This document shows, piece after piece, positions 28,312 to 36,808 of a stretch of DNA of 60,577 nucleotides. The stretch lies in NCBI RefSeq assembly GCF_009664855.1, contig NZ_CP045928.1:946107-1006683 (forward strand), given 5' to 3'. The position numbers were made by a program, and so were the translations under genes. Below the pieces are notes generated by a model. The model saw only the letters and a program-made list of their open reading frames with translations, made no database searches and was not told where the DNA came from. This DNA is from Flavobacterium sp. SLB02. Lineage in GTDB: Bacteria; Bacteroidota; Bacteroidia; Flavobacteriales; Flavobacteriaceae. Each line of letters starts with the position of its first letter. The first letter of the stretch is position 1.

Positions 28312-30189
28312 TTAATCTTCTATTTTTCTAACTTTATCTAACCATGTAAACTTCAAAATTGTTGTTGTTGCCAAAAAGACAATTAAAGCCGTAATTGCTT
28401 TTGGATAATCTCTGATGATAAAGAAAATTGGAAGCAAAATCATACTTGACTGCCATACAATTCCGATAAGGCAATTGAGCATATCTTTCCAGAAATCATT
28501 ATTTTTTTCGAAAGTCTGGTCTTCTATTTTTAATGTTTTATAAACAGGATTCCACCATCCCCAGGGTCTTACATTGGTATAGAAAGATCTTAAAACTTCG
28601 ATATCTGTTGGTTTACTTAAGAAAGTTCCTATAAGACATCCAAAGATGGAGAAACCAAATATTATTGGAAACAGGTAAATGGCCTGTACTTGCGCTAAAT
28701 CGTATAAAAATGATCCTTGGGATAAACTTCCTTTGGCCTGACCTAAAGCAAATTGTAAAGAAGCTACAATTAATCCGGCGAACATTCCCCAGAAATAACC
28801 CCAGCCGTTAAAACGCCACCAAATCCATTTTAGGAAATTCGCTGCCACATAACCTCCGTATAATGCACTTGTGATCCATAGAGTTAGAGAGTTAATAGAA
28901 TCGGCAAAGAATCCCATAAAAACCCCTAAACCAACCACAAGAAAAGAAGAAATCTGACTCACTTTTATATAATGTTGATTTGTTGCAACCGGTTTGAAGT
29001 ATTTTTTATAAATATCATTTACAATATAAGCCGGTCCTGCATTAACAAAGGCAGAGAATCCAGACATAAAAGCGGCTAGTAAACCTGCAAGAAGAATTCC
29101 TTTTATCCCAACGGGAATATATAAATTAACCACTTTTGGCATTAATAATTCTAAATCGGCTCCGGTCAAACCTGTATTGGCATTAAGCTCGGGTGCCAGA
29201 TTGACCAAAGCAATTACCACAATTCCTGTAATCAATAAATATCTAGGTATAAATAAAATCAGGTTGGTAAAACCACTCATATAGGCCGCTTCTTTTACAG
29301 ATTTTGTAGAAAGAATTCTTTGCAAATCGTAACTTGGTGTAGGACCGGCAATACTGGCGAAAAAACCTTTGAATAATGTCATGCCTATAAAAGCACCAAA
29401 CATTTTGTATCCTTCTGAATCGATCAAATTATTGAAGGTTTGAAATTTATCGCTCCACTGGGTTTCAAACTGCCAGCCAAAGAAAACATTTTTCCATTCA
29501 TCGGTAATAACCGAATTTATCTGTAGGTCTGTATAATTGATAAAAGCATAACCTGCAATTAGAACTCCGGCAATAATCATGATTAAATATTGCACGACTT
29601 CTGTGGCCACTACAGAAAACATCCCTCCCTTAACGGTATAAATTGTCGTTAATAAAATGATAATTAAAGCATAAGATCGCTCTGATGTTAATAGGATTAA
29701 ATCGCCGTAATGAAGCGTTAAATCCCAAGGAAGAATAATGGTCACAAATTTTCCGATTCCTTCAAAAAAATAAGCGATGAAACCAATTGTCGAAATAATG
29801 GCAAAAACAGCCACAATAATATGCGATGCTTTTCCAGCTCTGTCACTGCCAAAACGGGTTAAAATCCATTCAGAACCTGTCATTACTTTTGATCTTCTGA
29901 TCCAGACAGCCAGGAACATCATTACAAAAATCTGATTCCATATGGGCCAGAGCCACATAAACATAAAACTTTTTACGCCATATAAAAACAATACTCCAAT
30001 CATCCAGGAAGTTCCTGAAACATCAAACATTCCTGATCCGTTGCTTAGACCTAAAAAATACCATTTGATTGTTTTTCCGCCAAGGAAATAATCATCTAAT
30101 CCTTTTGATGCTTTTCTTGAAATCCAAATTCCTATTCCTACTGAGAGCAGAATATAAGCTACGATGATCGATACGTCAATGATATCCAT
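28312..30189 (-). CDS. Sodium:solute symporter (SSS family)
   Basis: This 625-residue inner-membrane protein has about 14 hydrophobic segments and the SSS pattern (SRKASKGLDDYFLGGKTIKWYFLGLSNGSG near the start). Members couple Na+ to uptake of sugars, sialic acid and others. Position between GH130 and a GH92 gene makes Man-GlcNAc, mannose or a related product the likely substrate. With the MFS permease broken (6069-6284), it is the only intact inner-membrane sugar carrier in the window. It ends with a long C-terminal cytoplasmic segment and two extra helices. Confidence 0.9.
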   Translation of the reverse strand: MDIIDVSIIVAYILLSVGIGIWISRKASKGLDDYFLGGKTIKWYFLGLSNGSGMFDVSGTSWMIGVLFLYGVKSFMFMWLWPIWNQIFVMMFLAVWIRRSKVMTGSEWILTRFGSDRAGKASHIIVAVFAIISTIGFIAYFFEGIGKFVTIILPWDLTLHYGDLILLTSERSYALIIILLTTIYTVKGGMFSVVATEVVQYLIMIIAGVLIAGYAFINYTDLQINSVITDEWKNVFFGWQFETQWSDKFQTFNNLIDSEGYKMFGAFIGMTLFKGFFASIAGPTPSYDLQRILSTKSVKEAAYMSGFTNLILFIPRYLLITGIVVIALVNLAPELNANTGLTGADLELLMPKVVNLYIPVGIKGILLAGLLAAFMSGFSAFVNAGPAYIVNDIYKKYFKPVATNQHYIKVSQISSFLVVGLGVFMGFFADSINSLTLWITSALYGGYVAANFLKWIWWRFNGWGYFWGMFAGLIVASLQFALGQAKGSLSQGSFLYDLAQVQAIYLFPIIFGFSIFGCLIGTFLSKPTDIEVLRSFYTNVRPWGWWNPVYKTLKIEDQTFEKNNDFWKDMLNCLIGIVWQSSMILLPIFFIIRDYPKAITALIVFLATTTILKFTWLDKVRKIED

Positions 30190-30240
30190 TAATTTACTTT
30201 TTATTTATTAGTTAGTTGCTTTGGCTCATTATTTTTTTGC

Positions 30241-32481
30241 CTATTTTTTTATTCCCCAATTTTTATTTGGTTCAGCTCCCATTACAAAATGTAAAATTCC
30301 TCCTTTTACTATTTCTTTATGTGAGATAGCTGTTTGGTTAAATTCAACTCCGTTTAAAGTGGCTGACTGGATATAAAAGTTTTTATCCGAAACCTTTTCG
30401 GCTTCGATCACAAAGGTTTTTGCGTCTTGGAGATGGATGGTTACTTTTTCGAAAATCGGACTTCCAATTTCGTATTCTCCTGAAGCAGGATTCATAGGAT
30501 ATAATCCCATTGAACTGAAAACATACCAAGCCGACATTTGCCCGCAATCTTCGTTTCCGCTTAATCCATTGGGTGTTGTATTGTATTGCGTATCCAGAAT
30601 ATGACGTACCCAATATTGTGTTCTCCAGGGCTGTCCGGCATAATTGAACATATAAGCGATATGATGACTTGGCTCATTGCCATGTGCATACTGACCTATT
30701 AATCCGGAAATATCTGCCGAGATATTACTTCCGGTAATCTCTGAACTTTCGGTAAATAACTGCTCTAAACGTTTTGTAAAAACTTCATTGCTTTTGTGCA
30801 ACGAAATAAAATCATCAACGTTTTGTGGTACAAACCAGCTGTGCTGCCAGGCATTTCCTTCGGTATAATCGGTATGTTCTCTGTGGTTGGAATGTTTTGG
30901 ATCGAAGGGTTCATTCCAGGATTTTCCATCTTGAGATTTTCCTCTCATAAAGCCTGTCTTTGGATCAAATAAGTAACGATACGCTTTTGAACGGTTTAGA
31001 AAAAATTCATAATCTTCATTTTTCCCCAAGGCTTTTGCCATTTGCGCCACGCACCAATCATCATAAGCATATTCTAAAGTTATAGTCACCGATTCGTCTA
31101 ATAAATTATAAGGAATGTAACCGTATGTTTTGTAGTAATTCAAGCCACGTTGGTCCTGCATCATTGTAACTTTCATCGCTTGATATGCTTTTTCGGCATC
31201 AAAACCTTTTATGCCTTTTTGGTAGGCATCTACAATTACAGGAATGGAATGATATCCTGTCATGGTGTTGGTTTCGTTGGCATAAAGCGTCCAGACCGGT
31301 AATATTTTTTTAGTATCGTAATATTGCAGCATTGAGTTTACAATGTCTGAAACTTTCTCTGGCGCTAGTAAAGTCAATAAAGGATTTTCTGCTCTAAAAG
31401 TATCCCATAGTGATAAGGTCGAGTAAGCGGTATAATCTTTTGCTGTAGCAATTTGATCATCCTCTTTTCTAAACTGACCATTTTTATCACTATAGGTTAC
31501 AGGGGCAACTTGAGCGTGGAACAATGCGGTATAGAAAATTGTTTTTAATGAATCGGTTGGTGTCTGAACCTCGATTTTGCTTAAAGCCGAATTCCAGATT
31601 TTTGCTGCTTCTGATTTTGTTTTATTGAAATCGTCTTTTTCGTCCAGATTGTCTTTGGCATTAGCCACACTTACAGATGACAAAGCGACTTTTACATCTA
31701 GTTCTTCACTATTATTAGTATCAAAAAATAATTGTGCTGCGGTGTTTTCTCCTTCTGCGCTATTTGCTGTAATCACTTGCTTATTAGCCAATAATACCGA
31801 TTCTGAAATAGGTTTTGAAAATTTAGCAACAAAAAACACTTTCTGATTTTTTGCCCATCCGGTACTAAAACGATAACCGCTTATCGTATACTGATCTTCG
31901 ATTGTAAGTCCGGTTCTCAGCGCTTTGTCCCAATTAATAGCAAAACCAAGATCGATTATAACAGATTGTTTATCGTTTTTGGCAAAAGTATACCTATGGA
32001 ATGCTGTACGTAGTGAAGAAGTTAATTCTACATTGATTTTAGGATCCTCAAGAAAAACCTGGTAAGAGCCCGGTGCTGCTTTTTCGTTAACATGACTGTA
32101 TTTTGATTTATAAGGTAATTGATCTTGTGAGGTAGTTTGGGCCGTTAAATCGAGTTTTTTATTGGTGGGCATAAATAAGATGTCGGCCAAATCACCAATT
32201 CCGGTTCCGCTTAAATGCAAATGACTGAATCCAGATACAATAGAATCTGAATAATGATATCCTGAACACCAATCCCAGTTCGAAATACCATTATCAGGAC
32301 TTACCTGCAACATCCCGAAAGGAACGGTTGCTCCGGGATAAGTATGTCCGTGCCCTCCGGTGCCGATAAAAGGATCTACATATTTAACAAAAATATTTGC
32401 CTTACTATTATTTTTGTATGTCTTTATTTTACAACTTGCAATTAGAATTGCAAATAAAACCAGCAGGATAAAATTCTTCAT
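30241..32481 (-). CDS. GH92 alpha-mannosidase (copy c), lipoprotein
   Basis: The start at MKNFILLVLFAILIASC gives a clear lipoprotein signal; the ATG 12 codons upstream adds residues MFKFKVKLRLFY and is less likely. It has 746 residues. Sequence includes FVKYVDPFIGTGGHGHTYPGA, YTEGNAWQHSW (general acid), HGNEPSHHIAY and GNEDCGQMSAW (base). The HGNEPSHH motif is shared with copy a apart from one or two residues, so a similar linkage, possibly alpha-1,2, is likely. It would be surface or periplasmic-face anchored. It is transcribed divergently from the sensor kinase, 121 bp away. Confidence 0.9.
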   Translation of the reverse strand: MKNFILLVLFAILIASCKIKTYKNNSKANIFVKYVDPFIGTGGHGHTYPGATVPFGMLQVSPDNGISNWDWCSGYHYSDSIVSGFSHLHLSGTGIGDLADILFMPTNKKLDLTAQTTSQDQLPYKSKYSHVNEKAAPGSYQVFLEDPKINVELTSSLRTAFHRYTFAKNDKQSVIIDLGFAINWDKALRTGLTIEDQYTISGYRFSTGWAKNQKVFFVAKFSKPISESVLLANKQVITANSAEGENTAAQLFFDTNNSEELDVKVALSSVSVANAKDNLDEKDDFNKTKSEAAKIWNSALSKIEVQTPTDSLKTIFYTALFHAQVAPVTYSDKNGQFRKEDDQIATAKDYTAYSTLSLWDTFRAENPLLTLLAPEKVSDIVNSMLQYYDTKKILPVWTLYANETNTMTGYHSIPVIVDAYQKGIKGFDAEKAYQAMKVTMMQDQRGLNYYKTYGYIPYNLLDESVTITLEYAYDDWCVAQMAKALGKNEDYEFFLNRSKAYRYLFDPKTGFMRGKSQDGKSWNEPFDPKHSNHREHTDYTEGNAWQHSWFVPQNVDDFISLHKSNEVFTKRLEQLFTESSEITGSNISADISGLIGQYAHGNEPSHHIAYMFNYAGQPWRTQYWVRHILDTQYNTTPNGLSGNEDCGQMSAWYVFSSMGLYPMNPASGEYEIGSPIFEKVTIHLQDAKTFVIEAEKVSDKNFYIQSATLNGVEFNQTAISHKEIVKGGILHFVMGAEPNKNWGIKK

Positions 32482-32602
32482 ATAAAACAACCTTAATTTA
32501 ACTTTAAATTTAAACAAATCAGACTTTTATTAAAACTAATTTAGACGGACGACGTATAAACTAAGATAAACATCAAAAAAAGTCACAAAACGCGCCATTA
32601 TC

Positions 32603-33661
32603 ATGAATTTCAATTCCAGCAAACTATATCGAATACCGTTGCATTATCACGTCATTTTTTGGCTTACTTACTTTTTATTTAATACATTTCGTTGGGGTAG
32701 CTATTTTAATGATTACCTCTATTCCCTTAAAACAAACTTATTGGGGTTTCCCATTCACATGACCTTATGTTATCTCAATATTTTAATTTTTATGCCTTTT
32801 CTGGTGTATCGAAAAAAATATCTTTTATATGTACTTGCCGTGTTATCATCTTTATTTTTGATGGTGATTTTAAAATTTAACCTTACTTATTTATTAATCA
32901 CGCATAATGTTTGGCCGGAAGGCCCTGAAACTATAGATAAATTAACGCTCAATTATACTATTGATATGATGATGGGGGAACTCTATGTAATCACTTTTGT
33001 AACGGCAATCAAGATTACTTTAGACTTTTTGAAAGAACAAAAAAGGGTAACTGATCTTGAAAAATCGCAATTAGAAACAGAATTGCTTTTTCTCAAATCA
33101 CAAATTTCTCCTCATTTTTTCTTTAATACCCTTAACAACATTTATTCATTATCAGTCGAAAAATCAAATAAAACCCCGAAAATTGTTCTTAAATTATCTG
33201 AACTAATGCGCTATATGTTGTACGACACAAAAAGCAAAAGGCAGACTTTAGAGAATGAGATTCTTTGTATTCAAAACTATCTGGATCTGGAGCGCATTAG
33301 AAACGATGACAGATTGGTTGTAAATATGTCTATCTCCGGCGACATTCACGAGAAGGAAATTTCTCCTATAATATTATTGACCTTTATTGAGAATGCCTTT
33401 AAACATGGCGTAAACAAAAATACAGGACCTGTTACAATAGATATCAACTTTAAGATCAAAGGTGACTATCTTCATTTCACCATTTCAAACCCTATGGCAG
33501 AAATTACGCACCACAAGGACAATTTTAACAAGTCGAGTGGTATAGGGATCGAAAACGTTAAGAAAAGGTTAGAGTTAGGTTATAATAAAAGTGACTATAA
33601 GCTTTCATTTAAGAATAAAAAGAATATTTTTGTTGTAAAGTTGGTCATTAAAGTTACCTGA
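32603..33661 (+). CDS. LytS/YehU-type sensor histidine kinase
   Basis: This 352-residue protein has four predicted membrane segments (~15-35, 45-68, 73-98, 122-140). A short coiled-coil and the His_kinase domain follow: SQISPHFFFNTLNNIYSLS with phospho-acceptor H171, FIENAFKHG (N-box, N264) and GIGIENVKKRLELGY (G-box). It has no extracellular sensor domain, so it may sense within the membrane or a partner. It is followed 68 bp later by its response regulator and is divergent from GH92 copy c. It differs from the hybrid two-component regulators that usually control glycan loci in Bacteroides. Confidence 0.9.
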   Translation: MNFNSSKLYRIPLHYHVIFWLTYFLFNTFRWGSYFNDYLYSLKTNLLGFPIHMTLCYLNILIFMPFLVYRKKYLLYVLAVLSSLFLMVILKFNLTYLLITHNVWPEGPETIDKLTLNYTIDMMMGELYVITFVTAIKITLDFLKEQKRVTDLEKSQLETELLFLKSQISPHFFFNTLNNIYSLSVEKSNKTPKIVLKLSELMRYMLYDTKSKRQTLENEILCIQNYLDLERIRNDDRLVVNMSISGDIHEKEISPIILLTFIENAFKHGVNKNTGPVTIDINFKIKGDYLHFTISNPMAEITHHKDNFNKSSGIGIENVKKRLELGYNKSDYKLSFKNKKNIFVVKLVIKVT

Positions 33662-33729
33662 ACACCTCTTTTCTTCGTATATACATTTACCTGCTAAATT
33701 ATTTCGCTCAAATAACTAAGATTATAGAA

Positions 33730-34443
33730 ATGAAGATACAATGTTTGATTATAGATGATGAGCCATTGGCGATTAATGTTATTAAAAATTATTTGGAGCC
33801 AGTTGAAAACTTTGAGGTAATAGATACTTTTAGTAATCCAATAGAAGGTTTAAACTTTTTGAAGAATAATAAAGTTGATGTGATTTTTCTTGACATCAAT
33901 ATGCCAGTTCTTGATGGCATAAATTTTATAAAAAGTCTTGAAAATCCACCAATCCTTATTATTACAAGTGCCTACAGCCAATTTGCCATTGAGACTTATG
34001 AGTTAGATGTATTAGACTATCTGGTAAAGCCTATCGAATTCCCAAGGCTTATGAAAACGCTCAATAAGATTAGCAAAAGACTTGAAACTAAAAACAGTGC
34101 TCCTCAGGAGAACAGTGCTGAGAGTCCTTTTATTTTTGTCAAAATTGATAAAAAAAGAATGAAGAAGATTTTATTTAATGAAATTTTGGTTATCGAAAGT
34201 CTTAAAGATTATTTAAAAATAAACACCCTAACAGGTAAATACATCATACACAGCACGCTATCTGACTTTACAGATTTACTGCCCGAAAGAAATTTTTTAA
34301 GAATACACCGCTCTTACACTATAGCTATTGATAAAATTGATGCTGTTGAAGGAAATAGTATCGAAATTGAAGGTTTAAGATATGTTATTGGAAGATCTTA
34401 TATTGACCATGTAAAACAAAGGATTCTAAATTCTTCTATTTAG
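33730..34443 (+). CDS. LytTR-family response regulator
   Basis: This 237-residue protein has a receiver domain (1-120) with acidic pair D9/D10-E11, phospho-acceptor D55 in VIFLDINMPVLDG, S80 and K100 in YLVKPI. An LytTR DNA-binding domain (~135-237) follows, with the family motif LPERNFLRIHRSYTIAIDKID. It is paired with the kinase just upstream. Targets are unknown. The shared module upstream of susC1 and the second GH29 gene is a candidate, but I see no clear LytTR direct-repeat site. A strong terminator follows. Confidence 0.92.
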   Translation: MKIQCLIIDDEPLAINVIKNYLEPVENFEVIDTFSNPIEGLNFLKNNKVDVIFLDINMPVLDGINFIKSLENPPILIITSAYSQFAIETYELDVLDYLVKPIEFPRLMKTLNKISKRLETKNSAPQENSAESPFIFVKIDKKRMKKILFNEILVIESLKDYLKINTLTGKYIIHSTLSDFTDLLPERNFLRIHRSYTIAIDKIDAVEGNSIEIEGLRYVIGRSYIDHVKQRILNSSI

Positions 34444-34573
34444 TTGTCACTCTGAGCAAAGTCGAGGACTTTATTATTACAAAACCTTTATAAAAGTTTT
34501 AAAACTTTTATAAAGGTTTTTTTGATTTATTTGTGGAGCTACTTTGCGCCCTTGGACTTTGTCGGGGTGACAA
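34444..34573. repeat. Inverted-repeat element of the GTCACTCTGAGC type around a terminator
   Basis: The arms TTGTCACTCTGAGCAAAG (from 34444) and a degenerate complement (34548-34573) flank the hairpin at 34481-34523. Similar TGAGCGAAGTCGA-type repeats are spread through Bacteroidota genomes. Here the repeat provides or surrounds the transcript end of the two-component system. The following ~90 bp (CTTTGCACTCTTTGCGAAAT and so on) resembles another degenerate repeat family. Confidence 0.6.
34481..34523 (+). terminator. Terminator of the two-component operon
   Basis: A perfect 40-bp palindrome (half-site AAAACCTTTATAAAAGTTTT) is followed by a T run to 34523, about 40 bp after the regulator stop. 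Very long AT-rich stem. Confidence 0.8.
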
Positions 34574-34660
34574 AAAATGAGAAAACTTTGCACTCTTTGC
34601 GAAATCTTAGCGCTCCTTGCAGTTAAAAATCTTTGCAGTTAAACGAAAATATCACAAAAA

Positions 34661-34689
34661 AAAATGCAGCCTTACCAGGGCTGCATTTT
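34661..34689 (-). terminator. Terminator of the NagB/PIG-L gene
   Basis: An 11-bp stem (AAAATGCAGCC and its complement) with a 7-nt loop lies 66 bp beyond the stop. Read on the minus strand it is followed by eight or so U residues, a strong intrinsic terminator. Confidence 0.8.
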
Positions 34690-34754
34690 CAAATTGGCAA
34701 CTAACCAAATAAACCACATGAAATAGTTTATTATACATTTTAGAGACTAATCAT

Positions 34755-36668
34755 CTAAAAATAATATCGCCTAAAAGCTTCAATAGCCGAATAGTCTGCT
34801 AAACCTAAAGCGTGATATTTTTCTGCTGTTAATCTGTTTCTGTCTTCTACTCTTACCCAAAACTCACGACTGTCATCTCCCTGAAACATTACTCCATCTT
34901 TTTGAGACTGGTGATAGAAGATGGCATGACGTTTTTTAAGAACCTGATCAGGGCTCATTGGAACTGCCATTTCGATTTGGTACGATTCCCACTCATGCCA
35001 GGCTCCTCTATACAACCAAACCCAACAGTTTTTCATATAACTATGGTGTTTTACTCTTTTTAAGGCCTCAAACAAGCTATCCAGACAAACTTTATGTGTT
35101 CCGTGCGGATCTGCTAAATCTCCTGCGGCGTATATTTGATGTGGTTTTATCCTTTCGATAATATCACACATAATTTCTATATCAGCCTCTCCAAGGTTAT
35201 TTTTCTTAACTGTTCCGGTTTCATAAAATGGTAAATCTAAAAAGTTAACATTCGAGTCCGGCAGTCCCAAATATCGGGTTGCAGCAAGAGATTCACTTCT
35301 TCTAATGAATCCTTTTAATTTTCTAACCTCTAATGAATCAATATCATTTGTTTTTTTATTTTTTAAAAATTTAATGATATTTTCCGCTGCATCAGAATCT
35401 TTATTCAATGCCATTGAAATTTCAGCAAATTTTAAAGCTTCTTCGTTTGAAACTGCAATATTTCCTGAGGTTTGATACGCAATATGCACATCATGTCCCT
35501 GCTCTACCAATCGGTCAAAAGTTCCTCCCATTGAGATCACATCATCATCAGGATGTGGACTAAAAATGATAATTCTCTTTCTCTCCGGAGTAGCGCGTTC
35601 GGGTCTGTAGGTATCATCTGCATTTGGTTTTCCCCCCGGCCAGCCTGTTATTGTTTGCTGCATTTTATTAAACATTTTTATGTTTAAATCATAAGCAGTT
35701 CCTTCCTCTGTCAAGAGACTAGACATCCCGTTATCGTTATAGTCTTTATCTGTAAGTTTAAGGAAAGGCTTTTTGGTCAATTCACTTAATCCTGCAATTG
35801 CTTTGAGTTTTAATTCTTCTGTCCAGATTACAGACTTAACCAGCCAGGGAGTTTTCACTCTTGTTAATTCTGATGATGCTTCTGTATCTAAGACAAATGT
35901 CGTGTTGTTATGCTGTTGTAGATATGTTGCCGGAACTTGTGAGGAAATTTCGCCTTCAATTGTGCTCTTGATAATTTCAGCTTTGCTGATTCCCCATCCC
36001 AGAAGTACAATCCTCCTGGCATTTCTTACTGTACCGATTCCCATTGTAATTGCTTTTCTAGGCACATTATCAATTCCCAGAAAAGAAGATGCTGCATCGA
36101 TACGGGTTAAATGATCCAGCGTAATGCTTCTTGTTGCTGAATTTACATGAGATCCCGGTTCATTAAAACCGATATGTCCAGTTCTCCCAATTCCTAAAAG
36201 TTGAAAATCCAGTCCGCCATAGGCCTTAATCTTCATTTCGTAATCGATACAATATTGCTGTAAATCTTCTATGCTTATTCTTCCGTCAGGAATATTTATA
36301 TTTTGTGGATGAATATTGACATGATTAAAAAGATGTTCATGCATAAAATGATAGTAACTCTGAATATTGTTCTTATCCATTGGATAATATTCATCTAGAT
36401 TGAAGGTTACCACATTGGCAAAACTTAAACCTTCTTCTTTATGCAATCGAACCAGTTCTTCATAAACTTTTACAGGTGAAGATCCTGTTGCCAAACCTAA
36501 AACACAAGGTTCGTTTAACTCTTCTTTTCTCTGAATTATATTGGCTATTTCCTGAGCTACTAATATCGAAGCTTCCTTAGACGAATCGAAAATTACATTA
36601 TGAATCTTCTCAAAACGGGTTTCTTCGAACTTTCCAGCTTCCTTAAAATTTATACTTTCTTTAATCAT
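34755..36668 (-). CDS. NagB-like isomerase/deaminase fused to PIG-L/LmbE-like deacetylase domain
   Basis: Of 637 residues, 1-280 match glucosamine-6-phosphate deaminase (GLATGSSPVKVYEEL, FNLDEYYPMDKNNIQSYYHFM with D92, LLGIGRTGHIGFNEPGSH). A linker follows, then a PIG-L/LmbE-type zinc deacetylase domain from ~365 (IIIFSPHPDDDVISMGGT). Ordinary NagB has Asp-Gly-His where this protein has Thr163-Gly-His165, so one catalytic ring-opening Asp is absent. H165 and E170 remain. No separate NagA is in the window, so the PIG-L part could deacetylate GlcNAc-6-P before deamination; this is inference. The fusion itself is a recurring Bacteroidota architecture. Cytoplasmic. Confidence 0.85.
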   Translation of the reverse strand: MIKESINFKEAGKFEETRFEKIHNVIFDSSKEASILVAQEIANIIQRKEELNEPCVLGLATGSSPVKVYEELVRLHKEEGLSFANVVTFNLDEYYPMDKNNIQSYYHFMHEHLFNHVNIHPQNINIPDGRISIEDLQQYCIDYEMKIKAYGGLDFQLLGIGRTGHIGFNEPGSHVNSATRSITLDHLTRIDAASSFLGIDNVPRKAITMGIGTVRNARRIVLLGWGISKAEIIKSTIEGEISSQVPATYLQQHNNTTFVLDTEASSELTRVKTPWLVKSVIWTEELKLKAIAGLSELTKKPFLKLTDKDYNDNGMSSLLTEEGTAYDLNIKMFNKMQQTITGWPGGKPNADDTYRPERATPERKRIIIFSPHPDDDVISMGGTFDRLVEQGHDVHIAYQTSGNIAVSNEEALKFAEISMALNKDSDAAENIIKFLKNKKTNDIDSLEVRKLKGFIRRSESLAATRYLGLPDSNVNFLDLPFYETGTVKKNNLGEADIEIMCDIIERIKPHQIYAAGDLADPHGTHKVCLDSLFEALKRVKHHSYMKNCWVWLYRGAWHEWESYQIEMAVPMSPDQVLKKRHAIFYHQSQKDGVMFQGDDSREFWVRVEDRNRLTAEKYHALGLADYSAIEAFRRYYF

Positions 36669-36808
36669 TTGTCTATTGTTGTGATTATTTGATATAAAAT
36701 TAAATATTAGACAATGTAAATAATCAAAAATTCGACTAATAACCTGTAAGCTTCGCTAGAAAACATAATTATAAACTTCAAGAAAAAAGATCACAAATTA
36801 AAAACTGT

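Noticed and set aside
30383..30613. Alternative minus-strand frame inside GH92 copy c
   Set aside because: It is a shadow of the GH92 frame with unlikely Arg/Ser-rich composition.
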